A stretch of DNA of 64,000 nt from Oegoconia quadripuncta (Eukaryota > Arthropoda > Insecta > Lepidoptera > Autostichidae). The DNA lies in assembly GCA_949316235.1 (NCBI GenBank), contig OX438744.1, positions 27,701,578 through 27,765,577 of the forward strand, given 5' to 3'. The translations under genes and the position numbers were made by a program. Shown piece after piece: positions 1 to 11,000 of the stretch. The notes under the pieces are model-generated. The model saw only the letters and a program-made list of their open reading frames with translations, was not told the origin of the DNA and ran no database searches. Position 1 is the first letter of the stretch; every line of letters starts with the position of its first letter.

Positions 1-245
1 GTGGATGTCGCGGGTTCGATCCCCAACGGGGTACATATTTCAGTACTCGGTTTGGTCGTACCTACGCAACCAAGGCCAAGAGGGCGGTCCAAGCGTTGTC
101 CAATTTTTTACCTCCTAACTAGTGGAGCATTGCCCGCCGGCAGTGGCATGAATCTCTATAGTTTCTTGCGGTATTACTAAGGGGGTTTGGTGGTAGGGCA
201 TTTTAAATGTCCGCCTGGCTAGCTACAAATCTGCCCGTTTAAAAA
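1..245 (+). repeat. SINE-A copy, 5'-truncated, with internal insertion
   Basis: The start keeps the tRNA-like B-box (GGGTTCGATCCCC) and the GGGGTACAT junction of SINE-A. The body (GGTAGGGCATTTTAAATGTC) resumes near 187. About 130 bp between roughly 53 and 186 match no other SINE-A copy here, so this is an insertion or a variant body. The family is defined by the many copies in this window. Confidence 0.7.
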
Positions 246-261
246 AATATATAAAAATAAA

Positions 262-520
262 AATATCCTTAGACATACACACAGCGCCATCTAGTTCCAC
301 TTTAAGCAACTATAGGCTTGTGTTGTGGATTCCAGATGGTTGATATAATACATAAATATTTTTTTTTTTGTAAATAAATACTTATTATAAATGAAAACAC
401 CCATAACTCGTGTACACATGTCCGTATTCATCACACAAACATATGCGCTTAGGGGGATTCGAACCCGCAACCTTTTGGTATAGTGGTCAGAGTTTCTAAC
501 CACTACACCAAACAGGTCGT
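262..520 (-). repeat. SINE-B (tRNA-derived)
   Basis: On the minus strand the tRNA-like head (GACCTGTTTGGTGTAGTGG then GGGTTCGAATCCCC) is followed by the family body and the 3' part CTAGATGGCGCTGTGTGTATG. The tail is A/T-rich and lies at the left. It sits in intron 2 of transporter gene F. Confidence 0.8.
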
Positions 521-665
521 ATCATTATCATGTAAATATCTTAAATTGTCTCACATATACTTGATTCAAGGCTTCCCCCTTTCATGAAATGAAAGGGGAA
601 TGTGCCAGGGTGGTCCCATACAAAAAACCCGTTAAAAACCCGTTGTGCATTAAAAAAAAACTGAC

Positions 666-1993
666 CTATCCAAGATGCGGCAACATCGTCGATCTGTATG
701 TCGGCGCCTGGGGCACGGAGCTGAGGAAGCAGATTGGAGCAGAATCCTGACACGAGTCCTTGCTGAGCAAAGTTGATTGCAACTCCTGTAGTAACAAAAC
801 ACTGAAAACACAACAAAGAAAATTAAAAGTGCGATATTACAAAAATATCCAATTAACTTTGATTATAAACTTTGTAATAACAGTATTACGAGAGTTACTC
901 TAATTCGTGACTTGGGGGTTATTAAGGACTCGAAGGTCCATTTCCGCAGGTCCATTTTCGAAGGTCCAAGGTTTACCGCCTCCGTGGCTCAATGTAAACA
1001 ACATTGGTTTACGATTCGGAGGTCGCGGGCTTGATCCCCAGCGGGGTACATGTTTAAGTACTCGGTTTGGTTGGTGATAGGGCATTTTAAATGTCCGCCT
1101 GGATAGCTACCACCATCTTATCTAAATCTGCCGCCAAGCAGCAATGTTAAAAGCATTGTTGTGTTCCGGTTGTCAGAGATAAGATAGCCAGTCCCCCAAA
1201 TGTGTTGGGGTTTCCGGGTCAGTACGCTTCCACCTTCGACCTCATCTTCACTTAACATCAGGTGTGATTGAGGTCATACGAACCCGTTGTGCATACAAAA
1301 AAAAAAGATATTTTAATTTGGTTTTCGGATTTAGATTTATGTTGAATAATAACATGCCTATAAAACGAATGTCGGGTTGTCTCGGCACAGGACAACATTA
1401 TATCATAAAAGTCTATATTTTATGTGTATAAAAATATACAATAATATTCCTGATGCATACAAATCCCTGAATATCAGGAATTTTAAAACAGCAGTAAACA
1501 ATTGGCTGATCTCAAAAGTATTTTTTAGTATGCAGGAATTCTTTGACAACAAAGGCAAAATTTGAAGTTATGACTAAATTAGATATAATGTATGTAATAA
1601 ACTTTAAATATAATGGCTTAATACTTATTAACTAATTTGTGATAATCTGTAAATTTTAATTCACTTCTTGATCTGACGATGACATTTAATTATTTTGCAT
1701 TTAGTGAATTTGGTAATTTATTGATTAATTCTTATTCTTATTTAATTTTATTATTGTACACCTTCACTGGTATGCTATAGCTGAACCTATTATTGTAATG
1801 TTACCAACTTGTCAAATACCTATAGTTTTGCAATAAATATCTTTGACTTTAACTTTGTCTCTAACAACTACGTGTTAATTAAATGATACTGTATAAAATA
1901 AATTACACATAACATATGTTAATGAGTATTTATCTACCAAAGAATACTTACTTGTTTCACAAACGGTGTAATCCATCGACACTTGTGTTCCAT
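666..1993 (-). CDS. Tret1-like: Tret1-like MFS sugar transporter, gene F (partial: exons 1 and 2)
   Basis: Two exons of a sixth transporter whose third exon lies left of the window. Exon 1 is 1952-1993, encoding MEHKCRWITPFVKQ, with donor CAA|GTAAGT. Exon 2 is 666-801, 136 bp as in all paralogs here, with acceptor TTTTCAG and donor TAG|GTCAG. Exon 2 encodes TM1 (CFVTTGVAINFAQQGLVSG) and the extracellular LLPQLRAPGADIQI segment, ending SWI plus a split codon. It is the most divergent member: paralogs begin exon 2 with W(T/I)xSGVLxNM, this one with CFVTTGVAIN. No stop or frameshift is seen. The family carries sugars across the plasma membrane; substrate is unknown. It could be a decayed copy if exon 3 is missing further left. 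Confidence 0.75.
978..1305 (+). repeat. SINE-A, near full length
   Basis: It begins GCCTCCGTGGCTCAATG (A-box-like TGGCTCAATG), then a B-box-like GGGCTTGATCCCC, and ends AACCCGTTGTGCAT plus poly-A. Length is about 328 bp. It lies in intron 1 of gene F, antisense to it. Confidence 0.85.
1325..1860 (+). mobile_element. LINE 3' end fragment
   Basis: The frame 1377-1565 reads like a non-LTR reverse transcriptase C-terminus: TTLYHKSLYFMCIKIYNNIP, an FKTAVNNWL helix, then SMQEFF and a stop. An AT-rich 3' UTR follows, ending near CAATAAATATCTTTGACTTT. It is 5'-truncated and lies inside intron 1 of gene F. Confidence 0.6.
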
Positions 1994-2061
1994 ATTTTAT
2001 ACCTATATTATATGCAAACTTTTTTGTCACTGCCTATACAAGCGATAATTGTTACCGAGTT

Positions 2062-2099
2062 ACTGTGTGGTTAGCGAGAATTGTTTCAAACTATATAAA
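2062..2099 (-). promoter_or_regulatory. candidate core promoter of gene F
   Basis: On the minus strand a TTTATATAG TATA-like box (2091-2099) lies 31 bases upstream of ACAGT (2062-2066), an arthropod-type initiator. It is about 70 bases before the exon 1 ATG at 1993. Spacing fits a TATA/Inr promoter; no transcript evidence. Confidence 0.4.
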
Positions 2100-2151
2100 T
2101 TTGAAATTGTTATAATATATATGTAGATATATGTAGATCAAATATTATTAT

Positions 2152-2384
2152 GACGACCTGTTTGGTAGCGGTTAGAAACTCTGCTGCTATACCAAAAGGT
2201 CGCGGGTTCGAATCCCGCTAGAAGCAAATCTTTGTATGATGAATACAGACATGTGTTCCCGAGTTATGGATGTTTTCCATTTTACAAAAAAAAATGTATT
2301 TGTGTAGTTTATCAACCATCTAGTATCTACAAATACAAGTCTTGTTGCTTAGTGGGGAACTAGATGGCGCTGTGTGTATGTCAA
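2152..2384 (+). repeat. SINE-B
   Basis: The head GACGACCTGTTTGGTAGCGG and B-box GGGTTCGAATCCC lead into the family body (GATGAATACAGACATGTGTT) and the 3' part GAACTAGATGGCGCTGTG. It lies just upstream of the gene F promoter. Confidence 0.85.
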
Positions 2385-2545
2385 ATCAAATCAAATCAAA
2401 TCAAATCAAAAATGTTTTATTTCGTAAGTTATAAGAATAACATTTGAAATCGTCATGACATACAGTTATCGCTCATTCACTAGTCTCCCCAGAGAAGAAC
2501 GAGCAAGAAACTCCGGGGTTGCTCTTTTTAAATAAGTAAATACAA
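2385..2545 (-). mobile_element. LINE 3' UTR fragment with (TTTGA)n tail
   Basis: The plus strand shows a (TCAAA)n run, then TTTTATTTCGTAAGTTATAA and the shared CCCCAGAGAAGAACGAGCAA motif. This is the 3' UTR of the LINE family whose coding part is at 62,846-64,000. It is severely 5'-truncated. Confidence 0.65.
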
Positions 2546-2574
2546 ATACAATATAATATGTGCAAAGATTCATT

Positions 2575-2612
2575 CATTCATTTATTTATTTATTTATTAT
2601 TATTATTATTAT
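2575..2612. repeat. (TTTA)n / (TTA)n microsatellite
   Basis: A run of TTTA units passes into TTA units. The rest of 2613-2965 shows nothing recognisable. Confidence 0.8.
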
Positions 2613-2965
2613 ATTCGGCCTGCAGACGCACCACATAAAAACTTTGTCTTTGTTTGAGTGTAATATTGTCAGATTAATGTATGTCTGTATGTGAAATAGC
2701 GCCGAGGTGTTAACGATTTATTACCGGTTCTTTGTTCTTTCACGTCAATACGAGCAAATATTTTCAATTTTAATTTTTAGTTGTATACAGCTCTCTGAAA
2801 TGACTTTCTTCTTCATGCTTCATGAAATTACATGCTGTGTGATTTCTATATAAATAAATTTTAAAAAAATGTCTAGACTACCATTTTAGAGAACTTTCAA
2901 TAGTAGTTTTATACCCAGCATGCTACCACTGAACATGTCATGAAAATTGCCCTGTATGGTTATTT

Positions 2966-3440
2966 ATGGGTGTAACGAATATTCGCATTCGCGTTCGCTA
3001 ATTTCCGCTCATTTTGGTCGCACTCGCATTCGCAAATATTTTGTGAATGTGAACGTCCGAAAAAAAAATAGAATGTGAAAACAACATGAGGTAAATAAAA
3101 CAAACGAGTATTCATTTGTTTATATTTTATTTATAAAATAAATCCGTATTTCACTAAAACTTGTTTTACTAATGTTACCAAATAACTAATCACACTCTAA
3201 CCTCAAAATTCATTTGTTTCTCTTTGCGATCTGCCGAATGATGGCTACAGGTGAACAATCCAATCGGCTTTTTTAAAATTTTCGGATCAGCTAGGCAATT
3301 CTCGGAATAAGTTACGAATAGTGGCAAATGGGTGCATGCTTGCGACTCACCAATTGAGCCCTATATGAATGGCGCTATATTTAAAACTTGAATACTCGCA
3401 TTCGGCAAATATTCGCGTTCGTATTCGCATTAGTGACTTA
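2966..3440. mobile_element. possible hAT-like MITE
   Basis: The left end has GGTGTAACGAATATTCGCAT and the right end repeats ATTCG motifs (ACTCGCATTCGGCAAATATT). ATTCG-rich ends with GGTGTAACGAATATTCG resemble hAT-type termini. No coding capacity; target-site duplication not resolved. Confidence 0.4.
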
Positions 3441-3529
3441 CATTGGTTGCTTGTCTTGCTTGGTTGGTCGTATAAAGATGCCGAAGACTCCTTGAGAATT
3501 CTTGCTTAGCTATTCCCTTATATAATTAC

Positions 3530-3530
<1 letters not shown>

Positions 3531-3598
<68 letters not shown>

Positions 3599-3623
3599 TA
3601 TATATATATATATATATATATAT
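3531..3623. repeat. (AT)n microsatellite
   Basis: About 90 bp of almost pure TA dinucleotides with one interruption (TAGATA). A CA/CACACC-rich tract follows at about 3682-3750. Confidence 0.95.
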
Positions 3624-3999
3624 GTCTATTATAGATAATATCAAGAATTGTTCTAGTATGGTGCCTATCTATATATTTGCCTCACACACGCGTATACACA
3701 CAAGCACACCCCCCTCACACACACCATACATGCACCCTCACACATCCTCTGCTACACACAGTTACTCGCTTACTATTGATACAACATATTATGGATACAT
3801 ATTTATGTTAGTTAGTTTGCCTTTCTTTTTGTTAATAGGCAGAAGCATGCAAATTTTAATTAAATGATCTCACACCCACACACATGCGCACGCGCAACTT
3901 GTACAATTCTAACGTGCTAGTTACACCTAAGGCTAGTTCTGCATGCATGTCTATCTCCCTAAGTCTAATTTAACAGATGATGTTACTTATAAAATGTAA

Positions 4000-4180
4000 T
4001 GACCAGTGAAATTGTTTCTCTATTATGGAAATTTTGGCGGATGCCAAAATTTCCATCGTATACTCGTGCCATCGTATAGCCAAATATCGTGGATACGATA
4101 CAGGCCTAGCCTAGTATGGACGCTACAGCAAATGTATAATTATGTATGGTCCTTTTTGGTAAATAAACATCTTATCTTAT
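4000..4180 (+). mobile_element. LINE/SINE 3' tail fragment
   Basis: It ends in GGTAAATAAACATCTTATCT, a common style of retrotransposon 3' end. Upstream holds a short inverted repeat (GGAAATTTTGGC / GCCAAAATTTCC, 4026-4052). The rest of 3751-4635 has no gene that I can recognise. Confidence 0.35.
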
Positions 4181-4635
4181 CTATCATTCAGTAGTGAATA
4201 TATGTATGTGACTACTGAGTCTTTGTGTATCTGAGCAAAGTATTTAGTGCGCGTGGCCCCAAGTGTTTTAATATACTTTATAGATTTGCATATAGTTATT
4301 GATTTGATCGAAGTATGAATATTTGTGTATGCGTAAACAAATATGCAGCTTTTTCATGCTCCCATTCATATCTGCTCAGGAAGAAATCACAATTAAAACT
4401 TCATCCAGTTCAAGTAGTCATTTAAATGTCACAATTAATTTAAAAAAATCACACAATTTTCTAATGAACTTGACGCTTTTATGAATTCCATAGGTACATA
4501 TCATCAGTTATTTATTGTATTCCTGAAACCTGAAATTAGTTTGGTCAGAAGCACGTTATAATTTTCTCCTTAGTTATTTATCTAATATTAAGATATGATA
4601 AACTCCCTACAAGTGAAAACGTAACAGTAAAAGAT

Positions 4636-4960
4636 AGATAAAAAGTTTATTGCAAAAACTGGCACACATACAAGAGAGAAACATAAATACTACATTAACA
4701 AACAAGAAACAAACATTCATGAAAACAACAAGATACATACAATTTAACAAATACAAACAGATGTAAACAAATATACCATAACAATTGATTTTTTCGCAAT
4801 ACCTTCAAGACCTGCCAAATCATTATATGGGCATTATGTGCAACAGTCATGCAACAAGGTTATAGCTCAGTGCGTTAAAAATGCTCAATGAACGAGCAAG
4901 CTTTTCCATTTTCAGCTATCACCCAGGAGACGCGCGGGAACAAGCATAAAAATGAAAAAA
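4636..4960 (-). mobile_element. LINE 3' fragment (family also at 13106-13310)
   Basis: The plus strand starts AGATAGATAAAAAGTTTATTG and continues to CAACAAGGTTATAGCTCAGTG. The 13.1 kb segment shares both ends (TTTATTGCA..., CAACAAGGCTACAGCTCAGT). No coding frame survives. It lies just downstream of gene A. Confidence 0.5.
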
Positions 4961-5050
4961 AGAAAAGAAAACTAAGAGTGGAAGTAAGTAATTGTATTGT
5001 ATTTGGGTGTATCGACTTTTTGGTATTACAAAATATTAACTTGTATGATA

Positions 5051-8000
5051 TTACTTAGCCACTATTTTTGTCAAGCACTTAGCTTCATCAGTTTCTTCAA
5101 TATCAGTTATTTCATCTTTATCTTTGAAAGCATCGTCTATCTCTAGCAGCGTCTTATCTTTAGTTTCAGGAAGAATGAAGTACAAGATTAAAAGTGTCAG
5201 TACTTGTATTATGGCAAGAACAAGAAAAGTGCCATACATTTTTATACCATCTTGTAAATATGGCATCATTTGTAAAAAAATATGCATTGCGGTAGATAGT
5301 ATAAATCCTCCAAGAATTGCACAAGCACCTCTATGACGATGTGAAGGTAATAATTCCGAATAAAAAGTTATAGGCAGAGGTATGCAAGCTAAATTCGCTA
5401 ACATGAAATAAACAATAAACATTGATACAGATATTAAAGGAATTTTAGCTACCACCTCTAAAGATATCAGGAACAAGTAGATACAAAGTGTAAATAAACA
5501 TAATGAACCTACTACACCCGTTGAGAATAATAAAGTACGTCTATTTACGACTCTAACTAAATATGAACCAACAATTAAACTAACTAACATAATTGCGTCT
5601 ATTGATATAGTGAAATAGAAAGACTGGACTTTTGTTTCAGTCATTTCACCAATAATGTCATATGCGTAAGCTGGAAAAACGTGCCTTCCAGAAGCCTCCA
5701 TCAAAATGGTACCGCAAAAAATAATAAACATTGGTTTAAGAACAGACTTTTGCACAAAAAAATTTAAACTATTTAACGTTTTTGTACACAACGACTTGTT
5801 ATTAGATTGTGTTCTTGATGCTTTCATGTGATCTTTAATCAACTCATTTAGTTCGTTAACACTACGTCTACCATGTCCTCTGAGCCACAAGAACTCCTTC
5901 TTACATTTCTCGAATTGTTTCTTCGAAGCTAGCCAAACTGGACTTTCAGGCCATGTGAGAACAATAAGTCCAGCCACCACTTGGGGAATAAGTGCAATTA
6001 ACGCCACAGTTCTCCATGACACATAGTGTGCTGATAAATGTACCACCATGCCTCCTGAAGCGACTAAAGTAGATTTCAAGCCAAGAAACATACCACGATG
6101 TTTTGGACTGCTGTATTCTGGTATCGCCACGGCAGCAATTATAAATGATGCGTTCATTGTGATGCCGCAGATTATTCTAGCAATCAGAAGGAAATGGTAA
6201 TTAGGTGCTAAATATATCAGCAACCAACCCAAAATTCCAAAAACGATCATCAAAAATTGACCAATCTTTCTTCCCCAGCGTTCTATCAGGTATATAGCCA
6301 GGAACACGCCTCCAAGGCTTGGCACTGCAATCACCGAAGCTAAAAGTAAAAGGTAAGTATTATTATTTCATATGTTTATATTCAAAAGCATCTGTGGCTC
6401 AGTGGAGGAGACAAGCACCTCCAATTGGGGTGGTCCGGTTTCTATCCCCAGGCAGGCTATGACCCATGAGTTTTTAAATTTAATTACTAATCCGACATTC
6501 GAAAACATCGTGAGAAAACCTGCATGCCTGACAAATAAAAATTCGAAGGCATGTGAAGTCCCCAACCCGCACTGGACTAGAATAGAATAGAATAAAATAC
6601 ATTTATTCGTCGACCATAAGTCACTTAACCTACATAATACATATACAATATAGAATACTGGGTTGGTTGGTATACAGTTAAAACTAAGACGTGGACAGGA
6701 GACGTGACCCATATCAGGGGCAACGAAATGGTCCAGACTCAGCATGTGCTGTGGGTAAAAACCCCCAGCGCTGATCATTCTGCCAGAACCATTGAGATAC
6801 TCGTATATGCGCATATTAGCTCGTATTAGCGTGTCTGCTTATAATCATTGCATGATTTTTTAATTCTATTTTTATATTTTAAATATTTGTACGCCCTAAC
6901 AGGCAGATTTTGTTGGACTATTTACCTATCTACAAAATAAGACCTTTATTTGTATACCCAAAATCAAACAAATAAATAATTTTCTTTCTTTTCTTTCTTT
7001 CATCTCAGGGCACACAAAATTTTATGATTTCACAAACATTGTACTCGGCAATTCATAGTCCACGAAAAAGAACAATAGAAATCACAATCGTACATATTTT
7101 ATCAATTTCGCGGCTTACTTAAACAACTAATACTTTAACTAATATCAATTAAGATTAATTTGTTGCCACTTCCACATAACTAGCGTGGTAGCTGTTTTCA
7201 AAAAGATATCTAAATAGATTAGATTAGATTAGATTTATTTAGTTCACTTTTACAATATTAAGTCATACATATAGTTCCGTAAATTTATGATTTCTAAAGT
7301 AAAAGTGATTGTCAAACATAAAACAATAACTATACACATACATCTTAAAGATTTGTAGAATTACTAGATTATTTGTTAAGTCACAAAATGAACAAAATAA
7401 GATAGAAATTTAACATCTACATATTATTATAAGTAACTATGCCAAAATTAATTAATAAAGTAATAAGTATGTAGCCATTGTTACGTCAACGTCATACTAT
7501 TTTTGAATAATCATAATGAAATAAAACAAAACAAAATAAATTATTATAAAATAATTTCATTGTATTTGAAGAACTAAGTATTTATGGATTATTGTATATT
7601 TCGGTGGCACTATTTATGCATAATTTTTGGGAATATAAATTATAATCATAGGTAAAGCAGCATAGTCTCTGTGTACGAGAATGAGGACTCCAGCAACACG
7701 TGACGCCAGAATGCTCACTTAAAATACTGACAGTATTTTTCCTTTATGCAGTATTTGGCACCATTTTGAAACGTTTGGCACCATTTGGCACCATTTGACA
7801 CCATTTGGTCCCATTTGGTACCATTTGGCCCCATTTGGCACCATTTGGTACCATTTGACACTATTTCAGCTTTTGACATAGTGAAAATAGCTGAATTCCA
7901 CATATGTTCTTTTATAACTATTTCTTTTATAATTATTTTCCAATTATTTGAAAAGGTTATGGAACAGCGAGGCATCCTGCCACAGGTTTTATATACTGAC

Positions 8001-11000
8001 TAGGAAGTCTCAACCTAATGTATTTTATTTATATGTAGAAATATAAATTTTAATTTAATAAGTATAAATCAAATCAAATCAAAATATTTTATTTCATAGG
8101 ATAAAATTATCCCTTGAAAACGTCACTATTAATATTAATATTACATTTAAATTTACTGCTCATTCACAAAGCTGACTCCCCAGAGAAGAACGAGCAAGAA
8201 AGATTTACTGACTTTGTGAAGTCGGATAACATAACAGATAACTGGTTCTTATTCCTTGTATTAACATTGTGCCTATCACTATTTTTAGCGAATAAGGTTA
8301 TATTTTTATTTTGAATGTAAAAAATTCTCATAAATGTATTGAGAAGTCATTGTTAAGATATTAATTTCCTTAAACTTATCTCTAAGAGACACTCTAGGTC
8401 CTAATTTATAAATGGCACGAATAGCACGCTTCTGCAGAATAAAGTACTAAGAATAAAATACTCGTACCCAATAAAGAAGCAGAATGAATATCGATCTGTA
8501 TAGTTGAGTCAGGTTGGCGCAATCCAGGCAGCAAACTCGAAGGGTAACTGATTCCCATGCCCATAGCTACCATGTTGAATAACACCCCAGATAACGTCCA
8601 TGCCTAGTAAAGAAAGTAAAAGAGTTAATATTCATCATCATATAAGCCACTGGACGTCCGCTACTGAACATAGGCCTCCCCCATATATAAGGTCTAACAA
8701 AATTAACCCGACAAACGTTGCAGAGTGTATGTATAGAATGTATCTATTACGAAAAAAATAAAACATTAGAAGTTAACAGATTCTATTCAATAAATAAAAT
8801 TTAGAAATGTAAATTTTGTGAGTTGGACCTTAATGGCCGCGCGCTCTAAGTACTTTGCCACAACACACAGACACGTGCCGCGGTATCTTTGAAGACGGCG
8901 AAAGACGACCACTCGCCGCTCTCCGCCGGCGGCGCTTGCCCCGGCGCCGCGACTTGCTGTGATTGTTTGCGCCCTGCGCCCCGCCACCCCCTTTGACGTC
9001 CATGTGAACGTTGCATTTTTTTTCTCATTGTTAAAATAAGGTACAATCGAAATGAAGTAAGTCTGTTAATTTGTATTTTCATTTGCAGTTACACTTTTTT
9101 ACTCGGTAACTAAATTTTTAAGGCTACTTTTTTTTAATGAGTATTGTAGAGTTAACACTGTGCATTTTATTTTCCGCGGACTAGGCATTCTGCTTTTTTG
9201 TACAGACTCTGCAAATTAACACTAAAACGCGTTAGTCGTCGCGACACACATATACCACTCTGCAATTGCCAATTATAAGCAGGCAAATGACCTTACAATA
9301 CGCAGACCAACATCAAGATCTCCACGACGCAGAAGCTCTGCCCAGCACGAGATAGATTGCCGCCCAACTTACCTGGCTGAATAAATACTTGGATCACCGT
9401 CGCTGCCGCGTTTCACTTCTCTGCAACATCAACTCTATACACATCTACTATCAACATTCAACTTCGGTCCGGAATCACGCACCAGACCATACAAATATCT
9501 AATTTTATTGTCGTGTATACGTGCAATTGCCAAAGTTTTTCGGGTTAATTTTGTTAGACCCTGTATATCCAGAGCGACCGGTTGGAAGCAGCCTGCATCC
9601 TGCGACTTCTTCCGACCTTTATCAGGTCCTACACTGCGCTTGCCGTTGCGTGGTCTCCACTCGAGAATTTCAATGCCCCACTGGCCATCAGTTCTTCGAG
9701 GTATGTGCCCTCCCCACTGCCACATCATCTTACTGCTGGCCTACGTCAGTGACTATGGTTCGCCTACAGATGTCTTCATTGCTGATTTAATCACATTGTG
9801 AAACGCCGAGCATCGCCTTCTCCATATTTCGTTGCGTGATTAAGCGTATGAGACCCATAGTAAGAGACCACGTTTCGGTGCCATAAGCAGAAACACACGT
9901 TTCGTCTTCAAGCAACTTTCGTCTTTAACCTTGACGACTAACGTTGACGACTGTTTGTTTGTTGGTGTAGTCGTTTACAACTCTGACCGCTATACCAAAA
10001 GATTGCGGGTTCGAATCCCGCTAGGGACATATGTTTGTGTGATGAATACGGACATGTGTACCTGAGTTATGGATGTTTTTCATTAATAATAAGTATTTTT
10101 TTACAAAAAAAATGTATTTATGCAGTATATCAACCATCTAGTATTCACAACATAAGCCTATAGTTGCTTACTATGGAACTAGATGGCGCTGTGTGTATGT
10201 CTAAAGATAGTTATTATTAATTTAACCGCCTCCGTGGCTCAATTTAAACAATGTTGGGTTTAGGATTCGTAGGTCGCAGGTTCGATCCCGCGGGGTACAT
10301 GTTTAAGTACTTGGTTTGGTTGGTGGTAGGGCATTTTAAATGTCCGCATGGCTAGCTACCACCATCTTATCTAAATCTGCCGCGAAACAACAATGTTAAT
10401 AGCATTGTTGTGTTCCGGTTGTCAGAGATAAAAATAGCCAGGCCCCCAAATGTGTTGGGGTTTCCGGGTCAGTACGCTTCCACCTTCGACCTCATCTTCA
10501 CTTAACATCAGGTGTGATTGAGGTCAAGTACCAACCCGTTGTGCATAAAAAAAAGCACTGAGGTATTTATTTACTTATATTTCTATTTAATTAACCAATG
10601 ACTATATAATCAAATCGACATGGGGACAAACAAACAAACAAAATATTCTTTATTGTACAACAATAAGAAGCATACAAAAAATCGACATGGGGACGACCTT
10701 GCTCACCAAGCATAAAGTCAAAGTCAAAAGATTTTATTTCGTAGGATAAAAATATAATCTTTATACATTTTTTAAATTAATATTGAAATTAAAATTACTG
10801 CTCATTCACAAAGCGGACTCCCAGAGAAGAACGACCAAGAAACTCAAGGGTTGCTCTTTTATAAGTTTATTTTTTGATTACAATTTGTAATTCGACGATA
10901 GCTATTTAGGTAGTATTTATAATTAGCTTTCTTGAGGGCAGGTCTGAGCAACATTTTTGATTAATGCTGTATTTAAAAGGAAATCTTAATTTATCCAATG

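Noticed and set aside
978..1055. tRNA gene in the GCCTCCGTGGCTCAATG segment
   Set aside because: Repeated head of SINE-A with poly-A tail; A- and B-boxes only.
2152..2230. tRNA gene (B-box GGGTTCGAATCCC with a tRNA-like head)
   Set aside because: The same head recurs in more than eight copies followed by the same body and tail; no acceptor stem closes. It is SINE-B.
5051..6334. Stand-alone 427-aa transporter starting at GTG 6334
   Set aside because: The GTG is an internal valine codon of exon 3; TM1 is encoded in exon 2 at 8,468-8,603.
8787..9082. Alanine/glycine-rich small protein on the minus strand
   Set aside because: Open only because the stretch is GC-rich; it lies within a TIR element and the second copy does not keep the same frame over its length.
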